The position numbers were made by a program, and so were the translations under genes. A DNA stretch of 64,000 nt, taken from contig DBQP01000005.1 in assembly GCA_002305265.1 (NCBI GenBank), forward strand, positions 62,001-126,000, given 5' to 3'. The notes beneath the pieces were generated by a model. That model saw only the letters and a program-made list of their open reading frames with translations. It did not search any database and had not been told where the DNA came from. Of the stretch, positions 1 through 8,332 are shown one piece after another. This DNA is from Prevotellaceae bacterium UBA1391 (lineage in GTDB: Bacteria > Bacteroidota > Bacteroidia > Bacteroidales > Bacteroidaceae). Every line of letters begins with the position of its first letter. The first letter of the stretch is position 1.

Positions 1-69
1 ATCTTCGGACAGGATTTCCGCAAGATGGAATACATAGACCAACAAGAACCAGACATTTTGACCTCATGA
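1..69 (+). CDS. C-terminal end of an unidentified protein (5' truncated by window)
   Basis: Frame 1 is open from the first base and ends in TGA at 67-69, giving the last 22 residues (ending QQEPDILTS). The stop overlaps the ATG of the next gene (ATGA, 66-69), the usual sign of translational coupling in an operon. The fragment is too short to assign a family. Confidence 0.55.
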   Translation: MFGQDFRKMEYIDQQEPDILTS

Positions 70-512
70 AGAAAATCCTGAATGCCTTCGCCGCAAGTGC
101 ACTGATCCTGACGCTCGCCTCCTGCACCTCTCCAGAAGAAGTGCCCTTCGAGGTGACGAACCACTACTACGTGAGCAACGCCATCGACTCCATCGAGCAG
201 AAGCTGTTCGACAACGAGAAAGACTTCACCGAGACATTCGGACTCGCCGCCGTCATGGAGGAAGGAGCGCCCAAGACGGACATCGACTTCAAGAAGAAAT
301 TTGTCGTTGCCGTCGTCCTGCCTGAAACCGACAAACCGACGGAGCTCACGCCACTGAAGCTGGAGAAGAAAGGCGACAAGCTGACGCTGACCTACGAGGC
401 GCTGCGCCGCGAAAGCCAGAGCTACACGTCGCGACCTTGCCTCTTGCTCACCGTCGACCGCCAATGGATGGCCAAAGACGTCGAAGTGAAAGAAATCAGC
501 AAAGGATCATGA
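66..512 (+). CDS. Small predicted lipoprotein, function unknown
   Basis: 148 aa. The N-terminus is a lipoprotein signal peptide: Lys at 2-3, a hydrophobic stretch, then the lipobox LASC with Cys at about residue 20, so the mature protein should be lipid-anchored on the periplasmic side of a membrane. The rest is soluble, mixed alpha/beta in composition, with no family motif I recognise. Start chosen because the signal peptide begins there and the ATG overlaps the upstream stop. It is the last gene of its operon, as a terminator hairpin follows at 528-557. Confidence 0.75.
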   Translation: MKKILNAFAASALILTLASCTSPEEVPFEVTNHYYVSNAIDSIEQKLFDNEKDFTETFGLAAVMEEGAPKTDIDFKKKFVVAVVLPETDKPTELTPLKLEKKGDKLTLTYEALRRESQSYTSRPCLLLTVDRQWMAKDVEVKEISKGS

Positions 513-527
513 ATCTAAACTTCATCG

Positions 528-570
528 GACCCCTCTGCCCAAGCGGACAGAGGGGTCTGCTGGCTTTTGC
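528..570 (+). terminator. Intrinsic terminator after lipoprotein operon
   Basis: Perfect 10-bp stem GACCCCTCTG (528-537) / CAGAGGGGTC (548-557), ten-base loop, followed by a short T-rich stretch near 564-568. Confidence 0.75.
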
Positions 571-630
571 GATGAGACGCCATTCAGACAGCGAAAGTCA
601 AAATTCCATGAAAAAATTGTCAACTGGAGA

Positions 631-661
631 TTGCAAAAGAAAAGAATTATTTGTATCTTTG
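631..661 (+). promoter_or_regulatory. Bacteroidota-type promoter for the ATPase gene
   Basis: TTGC at 631-634, a 19-base gap, then TATCTTTG at 654-661, matching the Bacteroidota vegetative consensus TTTG-N19-TAnnTTTG. The next gene starts 155 bases downstream, leaving a long untranslated leader. The rest of the gap 571-816 shows nothing else. Confidence 0.75.
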
Positions 662-816
662 CTGCGGATAAAAGGAAAAAGTGACGAAAAGAGGTGGCAT
701 TGTCATCTCCTCTCGCCCTTTTTAACTACATTCCGCCTTCTGACCTAAAAGGAAATTCCGTCGGCCGGTCGGCCGCACATGCATTGACCACTTGACAGAC
801 ACAAACCAGAACTGAT

Positions 817-1998
817 ATGGAATCGTTCTTCCGTACACACAAATACCTGGTTGAACACCTTCAGCCAACCGTACGCCGCGACTTGATGGATGAGATCAAC
901 TGGGACGACCGGATGATTGGCATCAAGGGCGCGCGGGGTGTCGGCAAGACCACCTTTCTGCTCCAGTATGCGAAGGAGAACTTCGCTGCCTGCGACCACA
1001 CCTGCCTCTACATCAACATGAACAACTTCTATGTGCAGAATGTAGGCATCACACAGTTCGCAGGCGAGTTCTACCAAAACGGAGGCAAGGTGCTGCTCAT
1101 CGACCAAGTGTTCAAGCAGCCAGACTGGAGCCGGCAGCTGCGCGAGTGCTACGACCGCTATCCGGGGCTCAAGATCGTGTTCGCAGGATCGTCGGTCATG
1201 CGCCTCAAGCAGGAGAACCCGGAGCTGGGAGGCATCGTCAAGTCTTACAACCTGAGAGGCTTCTCCTACCGCGAGTTCGTCAACCTGAAGACCGGAAACA
1301 ACTTCCGCGCCTACACGCTGGAGGAGGTCATCGAGAACCACGAGGAAATCGCAGCCCAGCTCAGCAAGGCCTTCAAGCCACGCAAGCTGCTGCCCGACTA
1401 CCTGCACCACGGCTTCTATCCGTTTTTTCTCGAAAACAAGAATTATTCGGAGAACCTGCTGAAGACCATGAACATGATGATCGAAGTCGACATCTTGCTC
1501 ATCAAGCAGATTGAGCTGAAGTATCTGACGAAAATCAAACAGCTCTTCTACTTGCTCACCATGAGCGGCAGCACCACGCCGAACATCAGTCAGCTGGCCA
1601 CCGAACTGGGCATGAGCCGTGCCACTGTCATGCACTACATCAAATATCTGATGGAGGCACGTCTGGTCAACATGATATACGCACGGGGAGAATCCTTCCC
1701 CAAGAAGCCGGCCCTCGTGCTGATGCACAACTCCAACTTGATGTACAGCTTCTATCCCAAGCGCTTTGACGACCACGACGTGCAGGAAGCTTTCTTCTGC
1801 AACTCGCTGTGGAAAGACCACACCATCAACAAAGTCGGATCGAGCGGCATGCTCCTGATAGACGGAAAATACGAGTTCAAGATCATTGAGCACGCCACCC
1901 GGCTCAAGAGCAAGACCAAATGCCTCTACGCCGTCAACCAAAGCGACGTATGCGAAGGCAACCAGATTCCACTCTGGCTCTTCGGCTTTCTCTGCTGA
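817..1998 (+). CDS. AAA ATPase of the DUF4143 type
   Basis: 393 aa. Walker A GARGVGKTT lies at about residues 38-46, a Walker B-like strand (VLLID) at 92-96 and the AAA sensor-like VFAGSS near 121. A winged-helix-like segment (LATELGMSRATVMHYIKYL) sits near 260-278 and a nuclease-like C-terminal region follows. This is the architecture of the widespread ATP-binding DUF4143 proteins of Bacteroidota, whose role is unknown. It ends in the family-typical PLWLFGFL-x, so it looks full length. The stop codon (1996-1998) falls inside the first unit of a 22-bp tandem array, so array expansion reaches the last codon. It appears monocistronic with its own promoter at 631-661. Confidence 0.85.
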   Translation: MESFFRTHKYLVEHLQPTVRRDLMDEINWDDRMIGIKGARGVGKTTFLLQYAKENFAACDHTCLYINMNNFYVQNVGITQFAGEFYQNGGKVLLIDQVFKQPDWSRQLRECYDRYPGLKIVFAGSSVMRLKQENPELGGIVKSYNLRGFSYREFVNLKTGNNFRAYTLEEVIENHEEIAAQLSKAFKPRKLLPDYLHHGFYPFFLENKNYSENLLKTMNMMIEVDILLIKQIELKYLTKIKQLFYLLTMSGSTTPNISQLATELGMSRATVMHYIKYLMEARLVNMIYARGESFPKKPALVLMHNSNLMYSFYPKRFDDHDVQEAFFCNSLWKDHTINKVGSSGMLLIDGKYEFKIIEHATRLKSKTKCLYAVNQSDVCEGNQIPLWLFGFLC

Positions 1999-2125
1999 GA
2001 ATCCTCGCCGGTTTGCTGAGAATCCTCGCTCCGATTGCTGCAGTTCCTCGCATCGCTTGCTGCGGATTCTCGCCCCGATCGCTGAGTTTTTCCTGCTTGC
2101 CTTGCTGAGAAAGCCTGTTCGAGAC
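1994..2125. repeat. 22-bp tandem array B, six units, starting on the ATPase stop codon
   Basis: Units beginning GCTGAG/GCTGCA/GCTGCG start at 1994, 2015, 2037, 2059, 2081 and 2104: steps 21, 22, 22, 22 and 23, that is 110 bases over five steps. The best-kept part of the unit is TTGCTGAGAATCCTCGC. Most reading frames on both strands remain open across it. Its sequence is unrelated to the CGAACGCAGTCG family but the period is the same. It fills most of the ATPase-nifJ gap. Confidence 0.85.
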
Positions 2126-2210
2126 ATTCCGCGCTCCTTCCGAGCATACCCACGGAACAACATCCCTTACAATCAACAACAATATTCACACACATAAATT
2201 CTAACACAAG

Positions 2211-5200
2211 ATGAGTAAAGAAAAGAAATTCATCACTTGTGATGGTAACCAAGCTGCTGCACATATCGCGTATATGTTCTCTGAAGTGGCTGCCATCTAC
2301 CCCATTACGCCCTCTTCGCCCATGGCAGAGCATGTTGACGAATGGGCTGTGGCAGGTCGCAAGAATCTCTTTGGCGACACCGTTTCCGTAGAGGAGATGC
2401 AGTCAGAAGCAGGTGCGGCAGGCGCAGTACACGGCTCACTCCAGGCCGGCGCACTCACCACGACGTTCACCGCATCCCAGGGATTGCTCCTCATGATTCC
2501 CAACATGTACAAGATTGCGGGCGAATTGCTGCCCACCGTCTTCCATGTGTCCGCACGCACCGTGGCCACACACTCCTTGTGTATCTTCGGAGACCACAGC
2601 GACGTCATGGCCTGTCGCCAGACCGGCTTCGCCATGCTGGCAGAAGGCAGCGTGCAGGAAGTCATGGACCTCTCGGCCGTAGCGCATCTCGCCTCCATCA
2701 AATGCCGCGTTCCGTTCATCAACTTCTTCGACGGTTTCCGCACCTCGCACGAGTATCAGAAGATTGAGTCAATGGACATGGAAGACCTCCGGCCGCTCGT
2801 CGACATGAAGGCGCTGAGCGAATTCCGCTCCCGTGCCCTCACGCCGGAACATCCGGAAGCCAAAGGTATGGCCGAGAATCCGGAAACCTTCTTCACGCAC
2901 CGCGAAAGCAGCAACCCCTTCTACGACAAAGTTCCTGCAGCCGTTGAGGAATATATGGAAGCCATTTCCAAGATTACGGGACGTGAATACAAGCTCTTCA
3001 GCTATTATGGTGCAGAAGATGCCGAATCCGTCATCGTGCTCATGGGTTCGGCTTCAGAAGCTGCGCGCGAGGCCATCGACCACGCCAACGCCAATGGCAA
3101 GAAGTACGGAATGATCAGTGTCCACCTCTATCGTCCGTTCTCCGTGCAGCACCTGCGCGCCGCCATGCCTAAGACCGCAAAGCGCGTCGCCGTCCTCGAC
3201 CGCACGAAAGAGCCCGGCGCCAGCGGCGAGCCGCTTCTCCTCGACGTCAAGGACGCATTCTACGGATTGGAGAATGCCCCTCTCATCGTGGGCGGACGCT
3301 ACGGCCTCGGTTCTGCCGACGTGACCCCAACCATGATTCTCTCCGTCTACAAGAACCTTGAGCTGCCCATGCCCAAGGACCGCTTCACTCTCGGAATCGT
3401 GGACGATGTCACCTTCACCTCGCTCCCGCTGGATGAAGAGCAGGCGCTCGGCGGCGAAGGAATTTTCGAAGCCAAGTTCTACGGACTGGGTGCAGACGGT
3501 ACGGTCGGTGCCAACAAGAACTCCGTGAAGATCATTGGCGACAATACAAACAAGTACTGCCAGGCCTATTTCTCCTACGACTCGAAGAAGTCAGGCGGTT
3601 TCACTTGCTCCCACCTCCGCTTCGGCGACACACCGATCCGGTCCACTTACCAAATCAAGACCCCGAACTTCGTCGCTTGCCACGTTCAGGCCTACCTCCG
3701 CATGTATGACGTGACGCGCGGTCTGCGCCAGAACGGCACGTTCCTGCTCAACACCATCTGGAATGCCGAGGAACTTGCACAGAACCTGCCGAACAACCTG
3801 AAGCGTGAATTTGCACAGAAGAACATCACGGTCTACTACATCAATGCGACCAAGATTGCCCAGGAAATCGGTCTCGGCAACCGCACGAACACGATTCTCC
3901 AGTCTGCCTTCTTCCGCATTACAGAAGTCATCCCCGTCGACCTCGCCGTAGAGCAGATGAAGAAGTTCATCGTGAAGAGCTACGGAATGAAGGGTGAGGA
4001 TGTGGTGAACATGAACTATGCTGCCGTCGACCGCGGCGGCGAGTACAACGTGCTCTCCATCGACCCGGCATGGGCCAATCTCCCCAACGACCCCGAAGTG
4101 GAGAACGACGACCCCGACTTCATCAACAACGTCGTACGTCCCATCAACGCCCAGAACGGCGACCTCCTGCCCGTCAGCGCCTACAAGGGCTACGAAGACG
4201 GCATGTGGGAACAGGGCACCAGCGCATACGAGAAGCGCGGTGTAGCCACATTTGTTCCTGCCTGGACGCCTGAGAACTGCATTCAGTGCAACAAGTGTGC
4301 TTATGTCTGCCCTCACGCCAGCATCCGCCCCTTCGCCATGACAGAAGAAGAGGCCGCAGGTCTCGACGCTCCCAAGATTGAAATCAAGGTTCCGGCACCG
4401 CTCAAGGGCATGCAGTTCCGCATTCAGGTGAGCGTGCTCGACTGTCTGGGCTGCGGCAACTGTGCCGACGTCTGCCCCGGCAATCCGAAGACCGGCAAGG
4501 CGCTCACAATGGTTCCGCTCGAAGAGCAGCTCTTCGAGGCCAAGAACTGGGACTACTGCGCCAAGAACGTGAAGAGCAAGCAGCACCTCATCGACGTGAA
4601 GTCAAATGTCCGCCTCTCCCAGTTCGCCACTCCACTCTTCGAGTTCTCCGGCGCCTGCGCAGGCTGCGGCGAGACTCCCTACGTGAAGCTCCTGACCCAG
4701 CTCTTCGGCGATCGCGAGATGGTGGCCAACGCTACCGGTTGCTCCTCCATCTATTCCGGATCCATCCCGTCCACACCCTACACGAGAAACGAAAGAGGCC
4801 AGGGGCCGGCCTGGAGCAACTCGCTCTTCGAGGACTTCTGCGAATACGGCCTCGGTATGGCACTTGCCAACAAGAAGATGCGCAGCCGCATCCAGCGCCT
4901 TCTCGAGGATGTCATTGCTTCGGCAGAGGCTCCGGAAGGCTACAAGGCCGCTGCCCAGGAATGGATTGAGGGCCGCGAGAATGCCGACGCCTCACGCGCT
5001 GCTGGCGAGAAGCTCATGCCGTTCATCCTGGAAGGCAAGACAGCCGGATGCGAGACGAGCACTCAGCTCTCCGAGCTTTCCCACTATCTCACCAAGCGCA
5101 GCCAGTGGATCATCGGTGGCGACGGCGCTGCCTACGACATTGGCTACGGTGGTCTCGACCACGTGCTGGCCTCGGGCGAGGATGTCAACATCTTTGTGCT

Positions 5201-5759
5201 CGACACCGAGGTGTACTCCAACACGGGCGGCCAGTCGTCCAAAGCCACTCCGATCGGCGCCATCGCACAGTTTGCTGCCGGCGGCAAGCGCATTCAGAAG
5301 AAGGATTTGGGCCTGATGCAGTCCACTTACGGCTACGTCTACGTGGCTCAGGTGGCCATGGGTGCCGACAACGCACAGTGCCTCAAGGCCATCCGCGAGG
5401 CCGAGGCCTATCCAGGTCCGTCGCTCATCGTCGCCTACGCTCCCTGCATCAACCACGGCCTCAAGGCCAAGGGCGGCATGGGCAAGAGCCAGGCCGAAGA
5501 GGCCAAGGCTGTGGCTTGCGGCTACTGGAACCTCTGGCGCTACGACCCGCGCCTCGAGGAAGAGGGCAAGAATCCCTTCCAGCTCGACTCCAAGGAACCG
5601 AACTGGGACGAGTTCCAGGCATTCCTCGAAGGCGAAGTGCGCTACCTCTCGCTCAAGAAGGTGAAGCCGATAGAGGCTCAGGAACTCTTCGATGCTGCTA
5701 AAAAAGCAGCCCAGAGACGCTACAATACCTATGCGCGCCTGAGCAAGATTGAATATTAA
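2211..5759 (+). CDS. nifJ: Pyruvate:ferredoxin (flavodoxin) oxidoreductase
   Basis: 1182 aa, the normal size for the single-chain homodimeric enzyme. It oxidises pyruvate with CoA to acetyl-CoA and CO2 and passes electrons to ferredoxin in the cytoplasm. The N-terminal thiamin-fold domain (YPITPSSPMAE) is followed by the transketolase C-like domain, two 4Fe-4S clusters (CIQCNKCAYVCP near residue 690 and CLGCGNCADVCPG near 745), and the C-terminal TPP domain with the extra cluster Cys (CAGCGETPY near 816) and GDGAAYDIGYGG. All expected motifs are present. I see no consensus promoter between the upstream repeat array and the ATG. A perfect palindromic terminator follows. This is central anaerobic carbon metabolism, linking pyruvate to fermentation. 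Confidence 0.97.
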   Translation: MSKEKKFITCDGNQAAAHIAYMFSEVAAIYPITPSSPMAEHVDEWAVAGRKNLFGDTVSVEEMQSEAGAAGAVHGSLQAGALTTTFTASQGLLLMIPNMYKIAGELLPTVFHVSARTVATHSLCIFGDHSDVMACRQTGFAMLAEGSVQEVMDLSAVAHLASIKCRVPFINFFDGFRTSHEYQKIESMDMEDLRPLVDMKALSEFRSRALTPEHPEAKGMAENPETFFTHRESSNPFYDKVPAAVEEYMEAISKITGREYKLFSYYGAEDAESVIVLMGSASEAAREAIDHANANGKKYGMISVHLYRPFSVQHLRAAMPKTAKRVAVLDRTKEPGASGEPLLLDVKDAFYGLENAPLIVGGRYGLGSADVTPTMILSVYKNLELPMPKDRFTLGIVDDVTFTSLPLDEEQALGGEGIFEAKFYGLGADGTVGANKNSVKIIGDNTNKYCQAYFSYDSKKSGGFTCSHLRFGDTPIRSTYQIKTPNFVACHVQAYLRMYDVTRGLRQNGTFLLNTIWNAEELAQNLPNNLKREFAQKNITVYYINATKIAQEIGLGNRTNTILQSAFFRITEVIPVDLAVEQMKKFIVKSYGMKGEDVVNMNYAAVDRGGEYNVLSIDPAWANLPNDPEVENDDPDFINNVVRPINAQNGDLLPVSAYKGYEDGMWEQGTSAYEKRGVATFVPAWTPENCIQCNKCAYVCPHASIRPFAMTEEEAAGLDAPKIEIKVPAPLKGMQFRIQVSVLDCLGCGNCADVCPGNPKTGKALTMVPLEEQLFEAKNWDYCAKNVKSKQHLIDVKSNVRLSQFATPLFEFSGACAGCGETPYVKLLTQLFGDREMVANATGCSSIYSGSIPSTPYTRNERGQGPAWSNSLFEDFCEYGLGMALANKKMRSRIQRLLEDVIASAEAPEGYKAAAQEWIEGRENADASRAAGEKLMPFILEGKTAGCETSTQLSELSHYLTKRSQWIIGGDGAAYDIGYGGLDHVLASGEDVNIFVLDTEVYSNTGGQSSKATPIGAIAQFAAGGKRIQKKDLGLMQSTYGYVYVAQVAMGADNAQCLKAIREAEAYPGPSLIVAYAPCINHGLKAKGGMGKSQAEEAKAVACGYWNLWRYDPRLEEEGKNPFQLDSKEPNWDEFQAFLEGEVRYLSLKKVKPIEAQELFDAAKKAAQRRYNTYARLSKIEY

Positions 5760-5763
5760 TTCG

Positions 5764-5771
5764 TAACTTTG
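5764..5771 (+). promoter_or_regulatory. -7 box TAACTTTG for the lipoprotein at 5849
   Basis: TAACTTTG begins five bases after the nifJ stop codon; no good -33 element sits at 19-20 bases upstream. Transcription from here would start near 5778, upstream of the nifJ terminator palindrome, which would then lie in the 5' leader of the lipoprotein gene. Confidence 0.5.
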
Positions 5772-5799
5772 CACACGCAACGCTTACGATCACTCACCC

Positions 5800-5838
5800 A
5801 GCGAGGGAGGCCGCATGCGGCCTCCCTCGCTCATTTTC
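5800..5838 (+). terminator. nifJ terminator: perfect 32-base palindrome
   Basis: Bases 5800-5831 form an exact palindrome with arms AGCGAGGGAGGCCGCA / TGCGGCCTCCCTCGCT, followed by CATTTTC. It ends 17 bases before the next ATG, so it serves as the nifJ terminator and, for transcripts from 5764, as a leader hairpin. Confidence 0.8.
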
Positions 5839-5848
5839 AACCCTCCCC

Positions 5849-6499
5849 ATGCACATACGCATACGCACACTCTGCCTCACGTCCGTACTCGGCCTGCTCC
5901 TCCTCACGGCCTGCAACGGCAACGAGCAGCCCCGCAACCACAACGGCCTGCCCAACACGGAAGCCGATCCCTACGTAGACGAGGACACTACACAGGTGAC
6001 ACTGGAAGAAGCCGGAGGCGACAGCCTGCTGGTCGGTTCGACGGACTACTCCGAAGTGGCACGCACCATCGAGATGCTCCAGGCCCGCGTCGAAGCCACA
6101 CGGTCGCCCGACATGCTCCTCGTGCTCATCGACGACTTCGCCCAGCAATTCTCCGAAGCGCGAAAAGCAGCCGCCCAAGTAGAGGACCCGACGGAACGGC
6201 AGCGTCTACAAGCCCAGCTCGGCCAACTGCACAACACCTACAATCGCACGTTCCAAGCCAACACAATTCCGGCTGCCGGCGTCGTTGACAACCTGCGCAA
6301 TCTGCAGCAGCGACTCCAGAGCTGCACCAGCCGCGCCGAGTTCATCCGCATCACCGACCCGCGCCGCTCCTTCTTCCAGCACCTCCCCACCCTGCATCTC
6401 ATCATTGCAGAGCATAACCAGCAACGCATCGTGCGACAACTGGCCCGTCAGGTAGAGTCGTTGTATCGGCAGCGATCGCAGCAGTACGACGTCCGCTAA
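5849..6499 (+). CDS. Predicted lipoprotein, function unknown
   Basis: 216 aa. The signal peptide has basic residues, a Leu-rich core and the lipobox LLTAC, so it should be membrane-anchored on the outer side of the inner membrane or on the outer membrane. The mature part is polar and Gln/Arg-rich, predicted largely helical, with a region near 70-140 (QARVEATRSP, QFSEARKAAAQVEDPTERQ) resembling a short coiled coil. No family recognised. The ATG follows the nifJ palindrome by 17 bases, with no strong ribosome site, as is usual in this phylum. Confidence 0.7.
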   Translation: MHIRIRTLCLTSVLGLLLLTACNGNEQPRNHNGLPNTEADPYVDEDTTQVTLEEAGGDSLLVGSTDYSEVARTIEMLQARVEATRSPDMLLVLIDDFAQQFSEARKAAAQVEDPTERQRLQAQLGQLHNTYNRTFQANTIPAAGVVDNLRNLQQRLQSCTSRAEFIRITDPRRSFFQHLPTLHLIIAEHNQQRIVRQLARQVESLYRQRSQQYDVR

Positions 6500-6702
6500 G
6501 CACCCAGTCCGCCGCGGCACCGCCGCCCGCCGGCAGCCCCCATCTCCGCTCCCAGCGGCAACAGAACAACTGAGGCAAGCACCTACAGCCGACTGCCGCC
6601 CTCCAGCCGCCAGCGGGAAGAGCGATCCGGAGAATATGGCTGCGACTTGGCTAAAAGCAAAGCCCGCCCAGCGGCCTGACGGACCGCAGACAATAAAAAA
6701 AA

Positions 6703-6802
6703 CGAACGCAGTCGAAACAGAAAACGAACGCAGTCGAAACGAAAAACGAACGCAGTCGAAACGAAAAACGAACGCAGTCGGAATTGCCCGAGACTGCGTT
6801 CG
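6703..6802 (+). repeat. 22-bp tandem array A1 (CGAACGCAGTCG family), four units plus one inverted copy
   Basis: Core CGAACGCAGTCG begins at 6703, 6725, 6747 and 6769 (exact 22-bp period). Spacers are AAACAGAAAA, then AAACGAAAAA twice. An inverted copy (GACTGCGTTCG, 6792-6802) follows unit four and pairs with it to form a terminator. All six frames are open through the units. Confidence 0.95.
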
Positions 6803-6809
6803 TTTTTTT
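6764..6809 (+). terminator. Terminator built from repeat unit four and its inverted copy
   Basis: AAAAACGAACGCAGTC (6764-6779) pairs perfectly over 16 bp with GACTGCGTTCGTTTTT (6792-6807). The loop is 12 bases and the T-run is 6803-6809. It is well placed to end transcripts of the lipoprotein gene 5849-6499. Confidence 0.8.
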
Positions 6810-7555
6810 CGTCTGTCCATCTCCCATCGCATGACAGAGCACCTGCTCGGCATCCGTCGCGCGAGCCACATGGGCGTGAAGCACCGGCGGAAGGCCGGAT
6901 CAGGGCATCTATACCATCAATAACATAGGCTTTGACAGCCCCTTTTTTCCTGCTGAACCTTGTCCAAGGGAAGGTAGACGGACAAAGAAGTCTTGTCGTA
7001 GCATCACATGCGCATTCTTTTGGGGAAAATCCATGCGACTGGTCGTTCGCATTTCGCAAGCCTCTTTCATCATCAAGAAAGCAAAATACCCCATATTCTA
7101 TTGCCACGATGCAGATTGGCAGAAGCCCATGTGGTCTTGCGATTGGCTTGCTTCCAATACCAAGAAACGTGCACTTGGAAGGATGAGACGCTCAAGCTAC
7201 CCAGACGCCTTGCAGGCTCTCACGATGGGAGAGCAGCAGTTCAGCATCATTGCAAGGAGTTGGCTCCAACATGAGAAATGCTTCACTTGCTTGTTTCTAT
7301 CGTATTTGCGAACAAGAACACTGAGGAGGTTCCGTACCCCATGATCGACCCATTGAGAAAAAACGTATTGACCTTGATGCTTGGTAGCCTATTCATTGAG
7401 CCCGCAAAGGTGCAAATTCAAAAACGCTGATGCACAAACCGCTCATGAAAGATAGTTGTTCAATCATTTCAAAGGATGGAAAGCCCACTTTAACGGGGCT
7501 GTTGCCAAAAAGTGTGTCAAGTAACCCACTTGGGTGATGATGAGGTTTCACCAAT
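6810..7555. other. Gap with no supported gene; probable decayed or foreign sequence
   Basis: About 750 bases that are more A+T-rich than the flanking core genes. Short frames exist on both strands but each is broken and none shows a family motif I recognise. GGGCTGTTGCC followed by AAAAAGTGTGTCAAG near 7496-7521 resembles the terminal repeats of some insertion sequences, so this may be an IS or gene remnant. That reading is a guess from memory of such ends. Confidence 0.4.
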
Positions 7556-7602
7556 AAAGCCATGAGAGCAGTCAATGCCCCTTTGACCGCTCTCATGGCT
7601 TT
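7556..7602 (-). terminator. Terminator of the marR-DUF169 operon
   Basis: AAAGCCATGAGAGC-GTCAA (7556-7575) pairs with TTGAC-GCTCTCATGGCTTT (7583-7602), with one mismatch and a seven-base loop. It lies 14 bases past the DUF169 stop on the minus strand, where it is followed by a short T-rich run. Confidence 0.75.
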
Positions 7603-7615
7603 AATCTTTTGGCAA

Positions 7616-8323
7616 TTACCCATTGATGCGCTTTCGGACAATCGAAAATGCTTTCTGAAACAAAGCGGAATCTCTCATGGTAGAAAGCATCTCAAGGAAT
7701 CTGCAGGTGGGAATCACAAAAGTCAATTCATACATCGGTACCAGTGGTCGTGCCGATGGATCAAGCATTCCAATGAAGCATCTGCGACCACCTTCGCGGT
7801 TTTCTTTTACGGCATTGCTGACGATACTCGAGCAACCGGAACCAAATGGAGTGAAAACCGTGTCCAAGGCATTGTTGTCATAGTATGCCCATGCGGTAAG
7901 ACCAGAAAGAATATCAGGGGTAGCCCAGAAAAGCACACCTTCCATGCCATCCAGATTCTCAACTTGGTCGATGCGAATGAAGTTCAGATAGGGCTTTTCT
8001 GCCTTCTTGATATCAAGGCTTTCCACATACTCCACCACCATTTCCGGTGTCTTCTTATAATGTTCTACCGTAGATACAAAATTAGGCACACGTTCTGGCA
8101 TATCATGAAAACCCGTATACAAGCCTCCGCCACCGCATTTCACATTTTCGGCCGTAAGTGTCAATGGACTGCCTTCGCGCACCTTGCTGATAGCGCCAAT
8201 GGTGCAGTGGGGCACATTTTTGGGTTCTTCAGCAGGTGTATTGCTATAACCAAAAACAATTGGCAAGGGGGCTTTATCGCCAAATGCCTCTCTGTAAGAC
8301 TGAATAAATTCTTGAATGCACAT
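7616..8323 (-). CDS. DUF169 family protein
   Basis: 235 aa, cytoplasmic, no signal peptide or membrane segment. It shows the DUF169 pattern: an N-terminal PIVFGYS region, PHCTIGAI (Cys 40), VKCGGGGLYTGF (Cys 63), and a late FGSGCSSIVSNAV segment. Three conserved Cys suggest a metal or redox site, but the family has no established function that I can cite. It starts nine bases after the stop of the upstream MarR gene, so the two form one operon that ends at the hairpin 7556-7602. Lower-GC codon use than its neighbours hints at later acquisition. Confidence 0.8.
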   Translation of the reverse strand: MCIQEFIQSYREAFGDKAPLPIVFGYSNTPAEEPKNVPHCTIGAISKVREGSPLTLTAENVKCGGGGLYTGFHDMPERVPNFVSTVEHYKKTPEMVVEYVESLDIKKAEKPYLNFIRIDQVENLDGMEGVLFWATPDILSGLTAWAYYDNNALDTVFTPFGSGCSSIVSNAVKENREGGRRCFIGMLDPSARPLVPMYELTFVIPTCRFLEMLSTMRDSALFQKAFSIVRKRING

Positions 8324-8332
8324 GTTGTTCTA

